This document shows, piece by piece, positions 32,882 through 44,346 of a stretch of 64,000 bases of DNA (position 1 is its first letter; every line of letters starts with the position of its first letter). Location: positions 682,001-746,000 of the forward strand of contig JAGMWG010000008.1 of the NCBI GenBank assembly GCA_020744225.1, in the 5' to 3' direction. This stretch comes from Paraphoma chrysanthemicola (lineage: Eukaryota; Ascomycota; Dothideomycetes; Pleosporales; Phaeosphaeriaceae). The position numbers and the translations under genes are program-made. Below the pieces are notes generated by a model, which saw only the letters and a program-made list of their open reading frames with translations, was not told where the DNA came from and searched no databases.

Positions 32882-35800
32882 TCATTCCACTGAAGCTTCT
32901 TCCCCCACTTGTCTCGCCAAAACCATCTGTCCCTCCCCTCCGTCACCCACACTATTCCTCGCAATCGCATGTCCAGGCAAATATTCGCCGCCCGGTCTCA
33001 TCGCCGCTGCGCTCGTCGAGCTTGGTGTGGGCGCCATGTTTGTATGCGCGGGGGAGGGATGCATGAAGCCGGCGGAGCGCTGGTTAGGGGGAAAGCCGAT
33101 GCGTGTTTGTATCATGACTTGGCTGGGGGAATTGTTGCGTGTGATGGTTCGGTGAAAATGGAGTTGTTGGAGTTGTTGCTGGTGTTGTTGCTGGTGTTGC
33201 TGTTGGTGTTGTGACGGAGTTGAAAGGCCCGGAGATGGTTCTCCTGTCGCCGAACCATGTGGGAATGGATGGTGATGGTATGGTGTGTGGAAGACTTGTG
33301 GCGTCCTGGGACCATGCCAGGGTTGCGTAATGGGGCCTTCAAGCTGACGTGTGACCGTCGGCAAAGAAGGTCTACGGTCTCCTTCCTGTTGTGTTTGCTG
33401 GACGCGAGGGCTCGGGAGTGGCGGCGATGGGTATGATGCGGATGGTGTGGGTATGGTAATTGGGTTTAGTACAGACTGGGGAAGCGTTAGTGAATGATTT
33501 TATGTATGTTGGTGCATAGGTTAAGCCGATTGGGAATACGTACTCCTCTCTGTAATTCGATGACTTGAAGGAGCCCGCGCTCACACTGCAAAAGTCTATT
33601 TCGGCATTGGTCTTCTGCAGCGGCCATGTCCTTGGTGAAACTGCTCTCATGCTCCCTCTTGGTTGATTCGAATAGTTCGGGCATCCTTGCCTCCAGCGCT
33701 TTGAGATCCTGCTTAGAAGCATACGTTTTACCTAGCTCGGACATCGATCGCTCCATGCCAGGGATTTTGTCGACATGACGCCGCGCGTTCGTGACGGCGA
33801 CATCAATTTTCTGACGATGTTGCAGCAGTGTATCGAGGTCGGTGCGGATAGACCCAATTTCGTTTTTGTTTTTCGCTAACGATGATAATTGCGCTCTCAG
33901 TGTCTTTTGCGTTGCTTCTAGAGCATCAATTCGGGCTTGCAGAGGTTGTGTGGTGGTGTTTAGAGCTTTTTGCATCATCTCATCGACTGTCGCGGTGGTT
34001 ATTACAGCTGACGATTCGACGTGCGGTGTCGACTCCTCTTGAGGCTCCGTGAATTTTCCAACGAAACATTGTCTCAATGCCTCCACTTCTGAGTGCTGCG
34101 TGGCTATAGTGGCCGCGTCTCGGTCTCGACCTTTCCGGAGCTTCTCAAATTCGGCAGTGAGGTTGACGATATCGCCGGCCAAGACATCCAATCTCACGTC
34201 GGGATCCGGGTCGTTCACCATGCTGCGAGGAACTAGTTCAGTCATCCACGGATGTTGCCGAGGAACAAGTCGCTGTTCATCGCCCAGTGTAATCTTCTTT
34301 AAAATATCTTCTTCGATGGTGCGCTTGTCATCTTCTCTGTCCTTGGCACGCTGCTCTTTCAGATCCAGAACTTCCTGGTCAAACTTTGATTGCATCTCGA
34401 GCTTGTCTTGCTCAGCCTTCGAAACTATCTCGAGTTTATCATGGTCGAACTTTGCTTCTAGGTCATGCAATAGTTGTTGGAGATCCTTCTGTGCCCCTGA
34501 ATTGGACGCATGCATATTCTCCAGCTCCCAGTCTCGGCTTTTATCTTTTGCTGTCAACTTTTTAATTTTAGCCTCGTGGTCATCGAGACCATTCCCATGT
34601 TTGAGTATCCATTCCGAATTTGACTTCTGCGCCGCCTCCAGTTCAGTTCTCAGCGTGGTTACATCGGCCGCAAGATCACTGGGACCGCGCTCCGATCCCA
34701 CAAAACCATTCTCTAGGGTCTTGACGCGTTCGGTCAGGCCGCTGAGTAAAGAGGTTTGATCTGCAAGCTTCGTATCCAGTCTCTCCGTCTCGCTTGTCTT
34801 TTGAGTCTGAAGATCTTCGTACTTTTTCTGCCCTTCAGCGATGTCGGAAGACTGCTCTTCTTGGATAGTCTCAATGACCTTAAATCGCTCGTTGTGCGCC
34901 TCTTCGCTCGCAGACATTGCTTTCGTCGTTTCCATCAGGCTAGACAATCCGGCTTCAGTTTTCTTGATCGCTGATGATGTTTCTTCGTGCAGGGCTTGAT
35001 TTTCACTGATTTGACGTTGGTGTTGTGTTGCCTGCGTTTGGATATCTTCGGTTGTTAGCCGGATCGTTTCGACATCTGCTTTCGTGGCTTCCACACCCGT
35101 GGATAGCTGTGTCTGAGCCTCGCCGAGAGCTGACTGCTTCTGCTTCATGGGTACGATATGGTTCTTCTTGAGGTCGTTCAGTCGCTCATCCAAATTCGTT
35201 ATTGAAGTCTCCTTTGAGCGAAGGCCTTCTTCCAGAGATTCGATCTTAGCTGTCTGTTCTGCGGTCGTCTTTGCGTGCTTTTCCTCCGCGTCTCTACACC
35301 TTTTGGCAAGATTCGACCGCAACGTCTCCATGATCTGCGCACTCTGCTCTTCCGTCGTCTTTAGCAAGGCCTCAATTTCTTCGCGGTGTTTACTCTCTGC
35401 GTCGGAGAGCAGATTCTGCACCTCATCTTTGGTCGGCCTTGATTCTAACATCTTAGCGATCTTCGCAAGCTTTTCGTTGATTTGAGCCTCCGATATTTCA
35501 CGTTGGGTGTCTGCGCTGCTCTTCTCCTTTTCCATCTTCTCCTCGATGGAACTTTCCAAAGTCTTCATCTGCTTCTGTACTTCAGCCCGCATTGTGTCTT
35601 TTGCTTCGTCAACCAGTGAATGTACGCCGTCCATCTTTTCCTCGAGTTCCTTCGCAAGATTGGCCTGATTTTGCAAAGAAGTTTCAACAGCTGTTTGTTT
35701 CGTTTCAATTTTGTTTAAACGATCTTGCAGGTTATTATAGAGCGCGTCGACCTGTTTCTGAAGAGCCGCGATGTCTTCAGTGTATTTATTGGTGACAGAT

Positions 35801-36267
35801 TGACGACCTTCTGTGACTTTCTGGGTCGAGGCAAGCTCAAATTGAGTCTGACGTTTCTTCTGCGCAACCGGGCGACCTTTTAGCGCTTTTTGCAATGCAT
35901 CTTCTCTAAAATTTTCAACAATGGCGAAATTGGACACGCCGCTAGCTAGATGTCGAGACTTGCAGCCAGCTTTCTCTGCATCATGTGTTTTGCTGTCTTG
36001 GCTATTCGATCGTTTTCGCTTCTTAGGCACACTCTTGTGGATGTTTCTTGTCTCTTTCAGCTTTTTGTTCGCAGGCCCTAGGTTAGATCCCCGGGAGCCT
36101 TGCACGCTTAGGCGAACATCTTTTGTAGTTGTAGCGAGTTGCTGGTTAAAAGCTTTAACGTGTTAGCCGACTCATGGAAAACCACTGTGCATTTTCAATA
36201 TTTGGCAAGTACCTTGGGAACGCGCAAGTTGCTGTTCGCGTTTAGACTTCATGCTTCGACGTGTCAT
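32882..36267 (-). CDS. Large coiled-coil protein with Gln/His-rich tail, unknown function
   Basis: Proposed exons 36267-36213, 36119-33544 and 33475-32882 give 1074 residues. The 5' exon and its 93-nt intron (acceptor AAAAG) are the weakest part; the main exon alone has no ATG near its start. The second intron (68 nt) joins in phase. The N-terminus has basic clusters (VPKKRKRSN) that look like a nuclear localisation signal. Roughly residues 110-860 are heptad-like and rich in Glu, Lys, Gln and Thr (for example LQKQVDALYNNLQDRLNKIE), predicting long coiled coils. The tail is Pro/Gln/His-rich with QHQQQHQQQHQQQLQQL. There is no Walker motif, so it is not an SMC protein. Spindle, septum or nuclear scaffold roles are possible but unsupported. 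Confidence 0.75.
33163..33213. repeat. Imperfect trinucleotide repeat encoding Gln/His
   Basis: Interrupted GTT/GCT/GGT triplets on the plus strand read as CAA/CAG/CAC codons on the minus strand inside the coiled-coil gene tail. Such tracts vary in length by slippage. Confidence 0.8.
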
Positions 36268-37260
36268 CCCTCGCCTGTCGAAAGCGATTGTGGCTGGAGA
36301 TGAATATGTGAAAGTGCAAAAGGTAGGTAATGGAGCATGTATAAGATTCTTGCTCAATTGCTACATCAAACTCCCATGCTATGCATCGGCAGCAATCGAG
36401 TGAAAGAAAGTGAGGAAGAAAAGAACAAAGAAGAGACAAGTGCGGATCTTTTTGCAACAACAATGTCGTCCCTCTCCGCGGAGAGTTTAATGCAAGACCA
36501 TCAGAATGGCGACCTCACTACACCGCCATGAAGCTGTGCGACTTATATCCTGGAGATGTTTATGCACGAGCCCAAGCGACATCCACCCAACATTCCAACT
36601 TCGGGAACAAGCGGCGTCAATCTTCCGCACTTTGCCGAGCCGTCTGGTCCAGTAGACAAACGGTAGAAACGACAGATCATTTTTTGGATGATGCGAGCCG
36701 AAAAGAGACCATGCCACGGCGTTTGCGTGCATGGGCGGTACCTTAGGCGATCCGTGTGGGTTGATCTGGTTGGACTGCGCCGCAAGGCTGCGACCCCGGA
36801 ATCATCGGCGCAGACCCCCACGGTGAACCTCTGCCACTAGTGAGAGCAGGATATCTAAGGTGGTCTGAGCTGCAGGGACAAGAGTGGTACACTAGCAGAG
36901 GTGTGGTAGGGCAAACACGCGGAAGAGACAGGTCACACCCGCCCAGCGCAATTACCATGCGCTAGTCCTAACAAAGTGTCGCACAAGCACGTCAATAGCA
37001 CACCTTTTGCAGGGCACGAGCTGAGCGATTCATCTCCATTAGCTCACGGACTAGACAGCCTTGAACGTCTCCCATATTCACGACTGATGTATGGTCTTTG
37101 CATTGCTACTAACCGCTGACGACGAACCATAATGAGACGAACCTGCGGTGATATTCCCGCGTGCCTAGAACTGCTCGTGTGGCCAAAGCGAAAGAGCTTC
37201 CCTTCACGAAGCGTCATTGTTGCCTTCAATTAAGTTCATAGAATAGTCTTACATCAACAC
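36268..37260. other. Intergenic, coiled-coil gene promoter side
   Basis: About 1 kb holding the promoter of the coiled-coil gene and the 3' flank of the RRM gene, both on the minus strand. The short open frames are not protein-like. Confidence 0.5.
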
Positions 37261-40200
37261 CTATTCCTGGATCGGCTGCCCGCCGTTAGGCAGAAGACAT
37301 TGGTTCTCGTAGATGTAAGCCTGGATATGGCGCCAATGATCTTCCTCGATCTTCAGTGCATGGTTAGCGGACCGCTAGCAACTTAGAAATCGTGGAACAT
37401 ACTGCAGCTGAAGTCTCCTGGGACTTGTCCTTCTTTTCCTTGTCCATTTTCATCATTCCGTCCAAAGCCTTGTCTAGCAATTCTTGATTGTCGGAAGACT
37501 TCGAATCCTTCTTCTTCTTTCGGACTGAATCAACTTCCGCCATTTGATCGTCGAACGGATCTGTGGAGCTATCGCGCTCTCCAGGTGAGGTTGGCGAAGG
37601 GCGATTAGTGGTTGTGAGAGAGCTGGTGAGGCGTGTGCTTAGCGCGGCGCCTGATGGTGCGCTCGTCTCGTCCGCAGCTGCGTCCGTGCCGGTGGCCGCC
37701 TTCTTCTTCTTCTTTTTGTTCTTCTTCTTGGTCTTTGGAGCTGAATCTTGTGCGGGAGCGGGAGCGGGAGCGGGAGCGGGAGCGGCGGGGGTCTGAAGTG
37801 GGGTGTAGAAGTCCTCAGCAGTTGGAGAGTGTAACGTCTGACTAGGCTCGTCGGGATGGAGCGTATCAGAGCTAGCGATAGACACAGCATCCGCCTTGCG
37901 AGTAAATTGGGACATGTCTACGTGATAGTTAGAGCGCACAAGTGTCTACAGATGAGCAAAGCTCGCTTACCTTGTGAAATGGGTGGGAGGGTGCTTAAGA
38001 CCGAAGAGGTGGTGTTTGAAACTGTCTCGGGCGTAGATTTGGACGAGCTTAGTATGTTGGAGGGCTGTATTGAAGGTTTCCGAGGGTATAGTTTGAGATT
38101 GGGAACGGCGGGCGGAGCCTTTTTAGTAGTCGTCGTAGCTCTCCGTGCGATCAATACGTCATCTAGACTAACCGCGTCTTTCACTGCGACGTTTACAGGT
38201 GAAGTCGTCCTGCCTGGCTGATCGGACTCAGGCAGTGAGACCGGGCTAAGAGACTGTACAGGGGAGCGAACCGCGGGCACGGTGCGCGGCACCTGTACAG
38301 CTAAAATCCGCGCTGCCTGCTGCGACACCTTCGCCTTCTTGGTTACTGAGCCGGTGTCATTGAAATCCGTGATGGTCGTACCTCCAAGCTTACCAGAGAC
38401 TTCCTCTTCCGTCGCATCGGCACACTGTCCACTAGACATGTCCTTCACTGACGATCTGGCTTTGGCGTTGCCTTTACCTTCCGAGTTAGCTTGCGCTTCT
38501 TTGATGAGAGCCGCGTTCGTGACTGGAATGGACTGCACTTGCGTTTCGTTCTGAGTAGGGGCGGCCTGTGATGCGTTCGGTTCGGCGTTGTTGAACGTTG
38601 CGACAGCTGGTTCTTGAAGTGATGCCGTGGAGGTGACCTTCTCCAGCTTTGCTTTGCCGTCCTTGCCCTTTTGCTCCTTCTTTTTCTTTTCTTTCTTTTG
38701 CTGCTCCTTCTCCTTCTGTCGCTGAGCCTTGGAAGGCTTTGCGAAAGGGTTGAGGGAAGTTGTCTGCTGCGGCCCGTGCTTCTTGGCCTGTTCCAATGCA
38801 TTTTGCGAAGTCGACGACTGCGACCCGGGCAGCTGCGAGGCTGGGTCGCTCTGTAGGTCGATGGGAGGGGTCTGTATCTCTTTCATTTGAGTGCCAGTAG
38901 CTTGCGGGGTCTTTGCTTGGTCCTCTAATTTTGGTTCAGCCAGAGAATCTTTCCGATCGCCAAGTGCTTCTGAAGACAGAGCAAGAGATAGCTCTGTAGA
39001 TGAGACCATCTTGGAAATTTCACTCGGGTGCGTCGCATGGTGTTGCTCTACATGAGATGCAACAGGACCTGCGTTTGGTGAAGGTGATTCAGTAGGCTGA
39101 ACGCTCGAAATAGTTTCCTGGGCAGACAAGAAACTAGAATCAGGCTCGCCTTCGCCTTCCGAGCAGTCCACTGCTTGCGAGTCAGACATTTCAAAGGCTT
39201 CCATTATCTCGCCACCACTATTGGCAGGTTCGGAAGCCTGCTTTGTTGGCGAAAGCATGGTTGCTGGTGGAGGGGGAATCTTGACTCTCGGTAATGGTTT
39301 AGGTGGTGTGGCCGCCGCAGTGGCCTGCGAAACTTCCGAGGGGAATTGCTCGCCGAGAGTGGGCAAGGTCGACGGTAGAATCGACGGCGCGTGGGGCACG
39401 CCTGCCACGACCTTAACAACAGTTGACGTGCTTGCGGACGTATTTGATAGTCCTGATGACGTGTCGTTTACATGTCCTTCGCCCGGTCCTTCATAGTTAA
39501 CGGCAGGTACATCCTTGGCAGCCTTGCCAGGTAACAAGCCAACTGCGTCCTGGTCTGGCTTTTCGTCGACGACCGTGTTTTCTTGAGTCTCATCTTGGCC
39601 AATCTCTGGCTCTTCGGTAGGTATAGCCGGAGTTGGCGTTCGCTTCCGCGACGTTGGGCTGCCAGTAGATGCAGGGTCCGATACCAAGTGAAGTTGGCTA
39701 TCCTTCTTCTGCAGGTCGCTTCTAGCATCCTGAGGAGAGTACAAGGGTTGTGCCGTAGGTGCTCCTGTAGTCAAAACTTCAGGATACGCCACGTAGGAGG
39801 ACTTGCGTGTGCGTCCACCGACAACGGCACTCTTATTCTGAGCAGCGTCTGGGAGATGGATCTTGGGCTGTGCAGATGTTTCGTCTGGCATCTGAAAGAA
39901 TCGTCGCGGAACAGTTACACGGATGACAGTACCTCGTATACGTGGACTTGATTCAATCACACGGATGGCCATCTTAGCATCGGATGTCGAGTTGAATCTG
40001 TAGTGGGTATTAGTACTAGCTGACAGGGAAGGCGGGACACTTACAATGCAAACGCATGAGGTGGGCCGCCATTGTTACCGTACTTGACAGTGACGTGGCA
40101 TGGTTCGATTCCAACCTCATGTTTGAACATGGCCTTGATCTCTTCTGATCGCACATCTGTGGGGAGATCTTTGACGAACAGCTCGTTGACGTCGTGATTG

Positions 40201-42068
40201 TCCGGGCCGATCCAGTTCTCGTAGCAGCCGGTTTTGGTATTAGAGATCTTGCTCATGTCGTTGACCATGTGAGATCTGTTCGTTCGATACTCCGCGTACC
40301 TGCTACCGCTGCCCATGTATGCCTCAGGTCGGTCTGCTTCGTAGCTGGCAGTTCGAGGACGGCTCTCTTGGCTCGAAAACTTACGAGATCGACCTGGCTG
40401 ATCTGCGTGATTTCCACGTCCATATTTTCGACCAGTGCTATGGTCATTGAAGGCAGGTCTAGTGCCGTTGTACGGGTCGAACAACGAACCGATCCCGTTG
40501 ATGAAGCTGTTGCGACGATGATTAGGCTGGTGTACATCCATGTTCTGTGGCGGCACGTTGTTGACATAATATGGATTGTTCGTCATGTTTCCTATGGACA
40601 TCCCGCGAGAGGCGCGGTTGTTGGAAGGCTGGCGGATGTAAGCTGGCTGCATGGATGAAGCAATGATATGCCCTGGGTGGCCTGGTACAAAACCTGGAGG
40701 CGCAATGGTGGGAGGAAACGGCTGCGCAGCATATCCTGAGGGCGATATCGGCACGTAACCATGCGGAATTGGCTGCATAGTATGAGGAGGTCCCATGAGC
40801 GGCGGGGCCATCATCATGGATGCGGGGTTCATGTGCGGTGAGTGAAAATTCGACATTGCGCCAGATGTTGGGCGAGATGTGTAACCACGAGATGGCCCGC
40901 GAGAGAAATTTTCGTGCATGGAAACAACTTGAGGCCCGTTGTTCTGTCCTGACCTCCCCTTGGGATTTCGTAAGGCCGGCGCGCTCATGGAAGGAGACAT
41001 TAGTACAGGTGGTGGCATACCGCCCGTGACGTATCCGACCGGCTGCCCGTGGTATGCATCTGGGGGAAGCGGACCGTGCGACGGTGCTCGCCCTGATACC
41101 TGGGAGTGGCTGCGGTGAGGCAGCAGCGCTATCGAAGCATTGGCTGACAGCGGCTCGTGAGGGATGCCGAGGGCAGGCTCTATCAATGCTGTCAGTCTCT
41201 GTGGTCGAGAACGAGTCTTCTTTCGGTTCATCTTACGTGCTTCTTGCTTCATCGAAGTCATACTATGCTCCGACTGAGCTTCGGCTTGCTCATCAAGCTT
41301 TGTCGTGCCTCCATGGGCCGTGCCTGTTGGGGTAGCATCGTCGCTTGTGGGCAGCGTAATGCTGCTCTGAGCCGCTGCGGCTGCCTTCTGTTGCTGCTGT
41401 ACTTCGATCATGGTGCCTCGCATGATGTGGGCGGCGTGCCACAGGAATGGTCGAGGCCACTTGTTTATCTCTCCTTTTACAAAGACCTTGTCAACAATGC
41501 CAGCAGGGTCGTTGGGATCATATAGGCCCTCCATACTGCTCTGGCCAAGCAGGTCAATCACTCGCTGGGGGTTCTTTCGCGAGTACTCCTCGGCAAACAA
41601 TTTCGCGCTGTGAACGTTGTCCCACGAGAGGAAGAAAAGCACCTCCTTGCAGTGCTCGGGCGTGTCAAGGTGGATATCCTCAGCATCCCAGAGATCCTCA
41701 ATCTTCCAGCCACAGTTTGGAAATATGCACAGTGATGCCCGTAGAAACTTGAGACGCCATGTCAGAGCTGTCTGCACGACGCCTTCGACCTTGTTGCTGT
41801 GCACGATGACAGGCGGCAACGACTGGCCCTTAAGGTCGCGCGGAGGTCGAGCACCGAAGTTGGTCGAGAAGAGAGCGCGCCCTGAGCCACCGGGATCCGG
41901 CATGATGTCGTGGATGGCGGCGTCGTCGCGAGGTAGGCCAACCACAGTCTTGTCGGATTCTGCAGGTGACTGCGGTGGGGATGGTGGACCGTCAAGCACG
42001 CCGGCCGGTGCTGCTGGTGCTGTCGCGTCACGGGAAGCCACTGCTGATGCAGATGTCGGGTCAGACAT
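37261..42068 (-). CDS. Very large RRM-domain RNA-binding protein
   Basis: Exons 42068-40045, 39997-37971, 37917-37403 and 37350-37261 (introns 47, 53, 52 nt) encode 1551 residues. A single RRM at about 628-705 is split by the first intron: RNP2-like ELFVKDLP and RNP1-like PPHAFALF on either side of the junction, then MAIRVIESSPRIRG. An ordered N-terminal region (about 90-210; FLRASLCIFPNCGWKIEDLW, RVIDLLGQSSMEGLYDPND) is of unknown type. Between lie Met/Pro/Gly/His-rich linkers. After the RRM come long Ser/Thr/Pro/Glu disordered stretches, two lysine-rich blocks (KEKKKKEQKGKDGK; KKKNKKKKKK) and an Ala-Pro repeat. The end is compact (EEDHWRHIQAYIYENQC). It probably acts in mRNA regulation. The ATG at 42068 opens MSDPTSASAV; upstream in frame there is only a TTG. 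Confidence 0.85.
37752..37781. repeat. Hexanucleotide tandem repeat, 5 perfect copies
   Basis: Five uninterrupted copies of GCGGGA lie within exon 3 of the RRM gene. Read on the minus strand they encode an alternating Ala-Pro run. Copy-number change stays in frame. Confidence 0.95.
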
Positions 42069-42742
42069 TATGCAAGTTGCGATCAGGAAGGCGCGAGCGG
42101 ATGCAGTGAGCGATACCGAGGGGAAAGTGCAAAGGCAAAGTTGAGGAAAGGAGAGAAGCAATTGACGCCGGAACTCCAGTGGGGAAGGTGAAGAGAGACT
42201 TGCTTGCGGCCGCGAGAAATGAGAGGAGGTGAGAGAGCGGGAGCGAATCTGTTGATGCTAGAGAAGGAAACGGCTAGTCTTGGCGCCACGCTACAGGAAG
42301 CTGTGGTGAAGTGAACGCAACCTAGCGGCATAGCAACCAATGCGGCACGTTCAATCTCACCGCCAAAAACTGCATCGCACAAGCCAGCCGGGAGACATAT
42401 TGTCGTTCTCGATCTTGCACCAGGAAACGGACAGGAAGACAAAGACAGCGTGCAGTGACCATCCAAACATGATAGGAAGAGAATGCCAACACAAGGAAGG
42501 AAGAGAATTTGTTTGCAGGGCAACATAGTGCCGATAAGCGGGGCTGTAACGTTGTGTTTTACATTCTCTATTAGAGGGAAGTGAATGCCTACCAGATGCC
42601 TCCAGCCGCCGCGTAGCGGCAGGTTTACTTCAGTGCTGATAGAGAGTTGTCATATCGATCTACCGACGCGGGCGAACCGGTATGAACAATTGCGCAAATG
42701 GATTGAGTGGGGTTTGTTTTAGCGTTGTATCGTGTCAGTTAT
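42069..42742. other. Intergenic, RRM gene promoter and leader
   Basis: About 670 bases between two minus-strand genes. It should contain the RRM gene 5' leader and the Fmp46-like 3' flank. The minus frame 42526-42083 overlaps the leader and looks non-coding. Confidence 0.5.
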
Positions 42743-43338
42743 TTACGCCTTGCCTGCTTCCTTGGGAATAGAGCGTATCAATTTCAAGATCTCGGACTCA
42801 TTCTCTCCGGACACTAAATGTGTTAACAACAATTTGAATCATTGAATAGCAAGTGCAAACTTACCCGCCTTGCCTTGATTCCAATCCACAACCTGCTAAG
42901 GTCAAAATTTGTTCGTCTGAGTATATATCGCGCAATCTTACCAGTGGGCGCTGGAACGTGTTGCCATCCGCCTTCAGCCGCCGCAGCGCGTCGGACTCAT
43001 CTGAAGCTCCCTGTACTATGCTGCCCGGCGATCCACCCAAGTATTCCAAGATGCTCTTGAGTTGGTCGCTCGTAGGTGGAGCCTCAGTCACATCGAGCTC
43101 GAACTCTGTTCTCTCTGCCTTATTCTGCGCTTGGTGCGAGCTGGCCTGATCTTCGGTGGCATGAGCGACAGACTGCGCATTGGCTTGCTTGAGGAGAGTA
43201 AGGACACGGGTGGATGCCTCGTTGTTGGGCTTGTGGAAGAGGGTAACGACGTTCTTCGCGCCGTGCTAGCATCCATGTCAGTATCATTGCAAGACCAATT
43301 GAGACATGATGTACCTCGCCAAAGAGTCGCTTGAACAT
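42743..43338 (-). CDS. Fmp46-like mitochondrial redox protein (DUF1687 type)
   Basis: Four exons, 43338-43315, 43265-42942, 42892-42865 and 42813-42743 (introns 49, 49, 51 nt), give 148 residues. The first exon is only 24 nt and the third only 28 nt, so the gene is easily missed. Joined, it reads MFKRLFGE-HGAKNVVTLFHKP, LKSILEYLGGSPGSIV, then VVDWNQGKAVSGENESEIL at the C-terminus, matching small fungal Fmp46/DUF1687 thioredoxin-fold proteins as I recall them. Yeast Fmp46 is a mitochondrial protein of putative redox function with no known substrate. The basic, hydrophobic N-terminus would allow mitochondrial import. The reading frame stays open through all three junctions, with phase 1 only at the last. 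Confidence 0.83.
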
Positions 43339-43918
43339 ATTTGATGTTATTTGCGGGTTCGGGAAGTGTTGTTGGTTGTGTTGTGGTTATGGCGAAGCTT
43401 GGGGTAGCTTCGCGGGTTGGGGTGAGGTCGGTGACGTAGATCTCGCTTGCGACCGCAAGGCTGCAGCTTGTGTCCGGGGCGCGCCCCTTCTGAACAGACC
43501 CTCCGTTACCTACTACGCCCTGTCACGTAAAGGTTGATGTAGGGCTCAATGAGATTATTTCGCGTTTACGACTCATAGAAAAGATTCCAGACCACAAGCG
43601 TGTGCATAAAGAAAAGGCGGGAGGACACCACAATCACCATCACTACAGCAATTGTTCATGATTGAGACACAGTCAGCTAGATTTCGTGATGCAGCTGTGC
43701 AAAAAGCCGAATGTACATTTGCGCCATGGTATGCACCCTTCATCCCAAAGTGTGGGATCCTCTCGCTCCAGAGGGACGTGCCGTGGCCATGTCCGTCTCA
43801 AATAGCGATCCCCACTTTCTCTGATCCGAGGTCATAGCCAGCCCGAGAAACCGAATCCATGACCGAAAATCTTTAGCTCATCGTGCTCGTTCCAAACGCC
43901 CTCCTTTCACGGATTGGC
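43339..43918. other. Intergenic
   Basis: About 580 bases between eS30 and the Fmp46-like gene, both on the minus strand. It should contain the Fmp46-like promoter and the eS30 3' UTR. No gene is seen. Confidence 0.5.
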
Positions 43919-44346
43919 TTATGAGGTGGGGTTCGGGTTCATCTACATCGAATCAGCAGGTGCTTTCGGTGTGCAGTCTTCAACTACTACTAACCTTCCT
44001 CTTGCCGCCAGTCAAGGTGACGTTGACGAAACGGCGGGTGTAAGTGAGTCTCTTCTTCGCGCGGCCCTTGGGGGTCTTCTTCTTCTCTTGAGGCTCAACC
44101 TATTGTCCACCTGTGTTAGCCTTGTTTCCTGCCACATATCTTCTCCACCTTCACTCTGCGATCGAGATGTATCGTTGTGATTCGGGTGGTGATGCGCTTT
44201 GGGCGAGGTGTGGTGGTAGTTTGTGTGTGCTTACCTTGGCTGGTAGGTGTTAGCGCAACATTTCTCGCCTTGGAGGATACTGGATACTTACGAGTCTGAG
44301 ACTTGACCTTTCCGGCACGAGCGAGAGATCCGTGAACCTTACCCAT
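43919..44346 (-). CDS. rps30: 40S ribosomal protein eS30 (with 5-nt microexon)
   Basis: Four exons, 44346-44292, 44239-44235, 44099-43995 and 43942-43919, give exactly 62 residues, the length of free eS30. The protein begins MGKVHGSLARAGKVKSQT, continues PKVEPQEKKKTPKGRAKK and ends KRKMNPNPTS. Exon 2 is only five nucleotides (CCAAG). It completes the Pro codon and gives Lys; skipping it shifts the frame into an immediate stop. Introns are 52, 135 and 52 nt, so the second is more than twice the local norm. There is no N-terminal ubiquitin-like moiety, unlike animal FAU, as expected in fungi. It is a component of the small ribosomal subunit near the decoding and mRNA entry region. Confidence 0.95.

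Noticed and set aside
34049..34759. 236-codon plus-strand frame within the coiled-coil gene
   Set aside because: Ser/Phe/Arg-rich antisense of Glu/Lys/Gln coiled-coil codons.
44100..44234. snoRNA inside the long eS30 intron
   Set aside because: I could not find a convincing C box (RTGATGA) and D box (CTGA) pair. Kept only as an unusual intron length.
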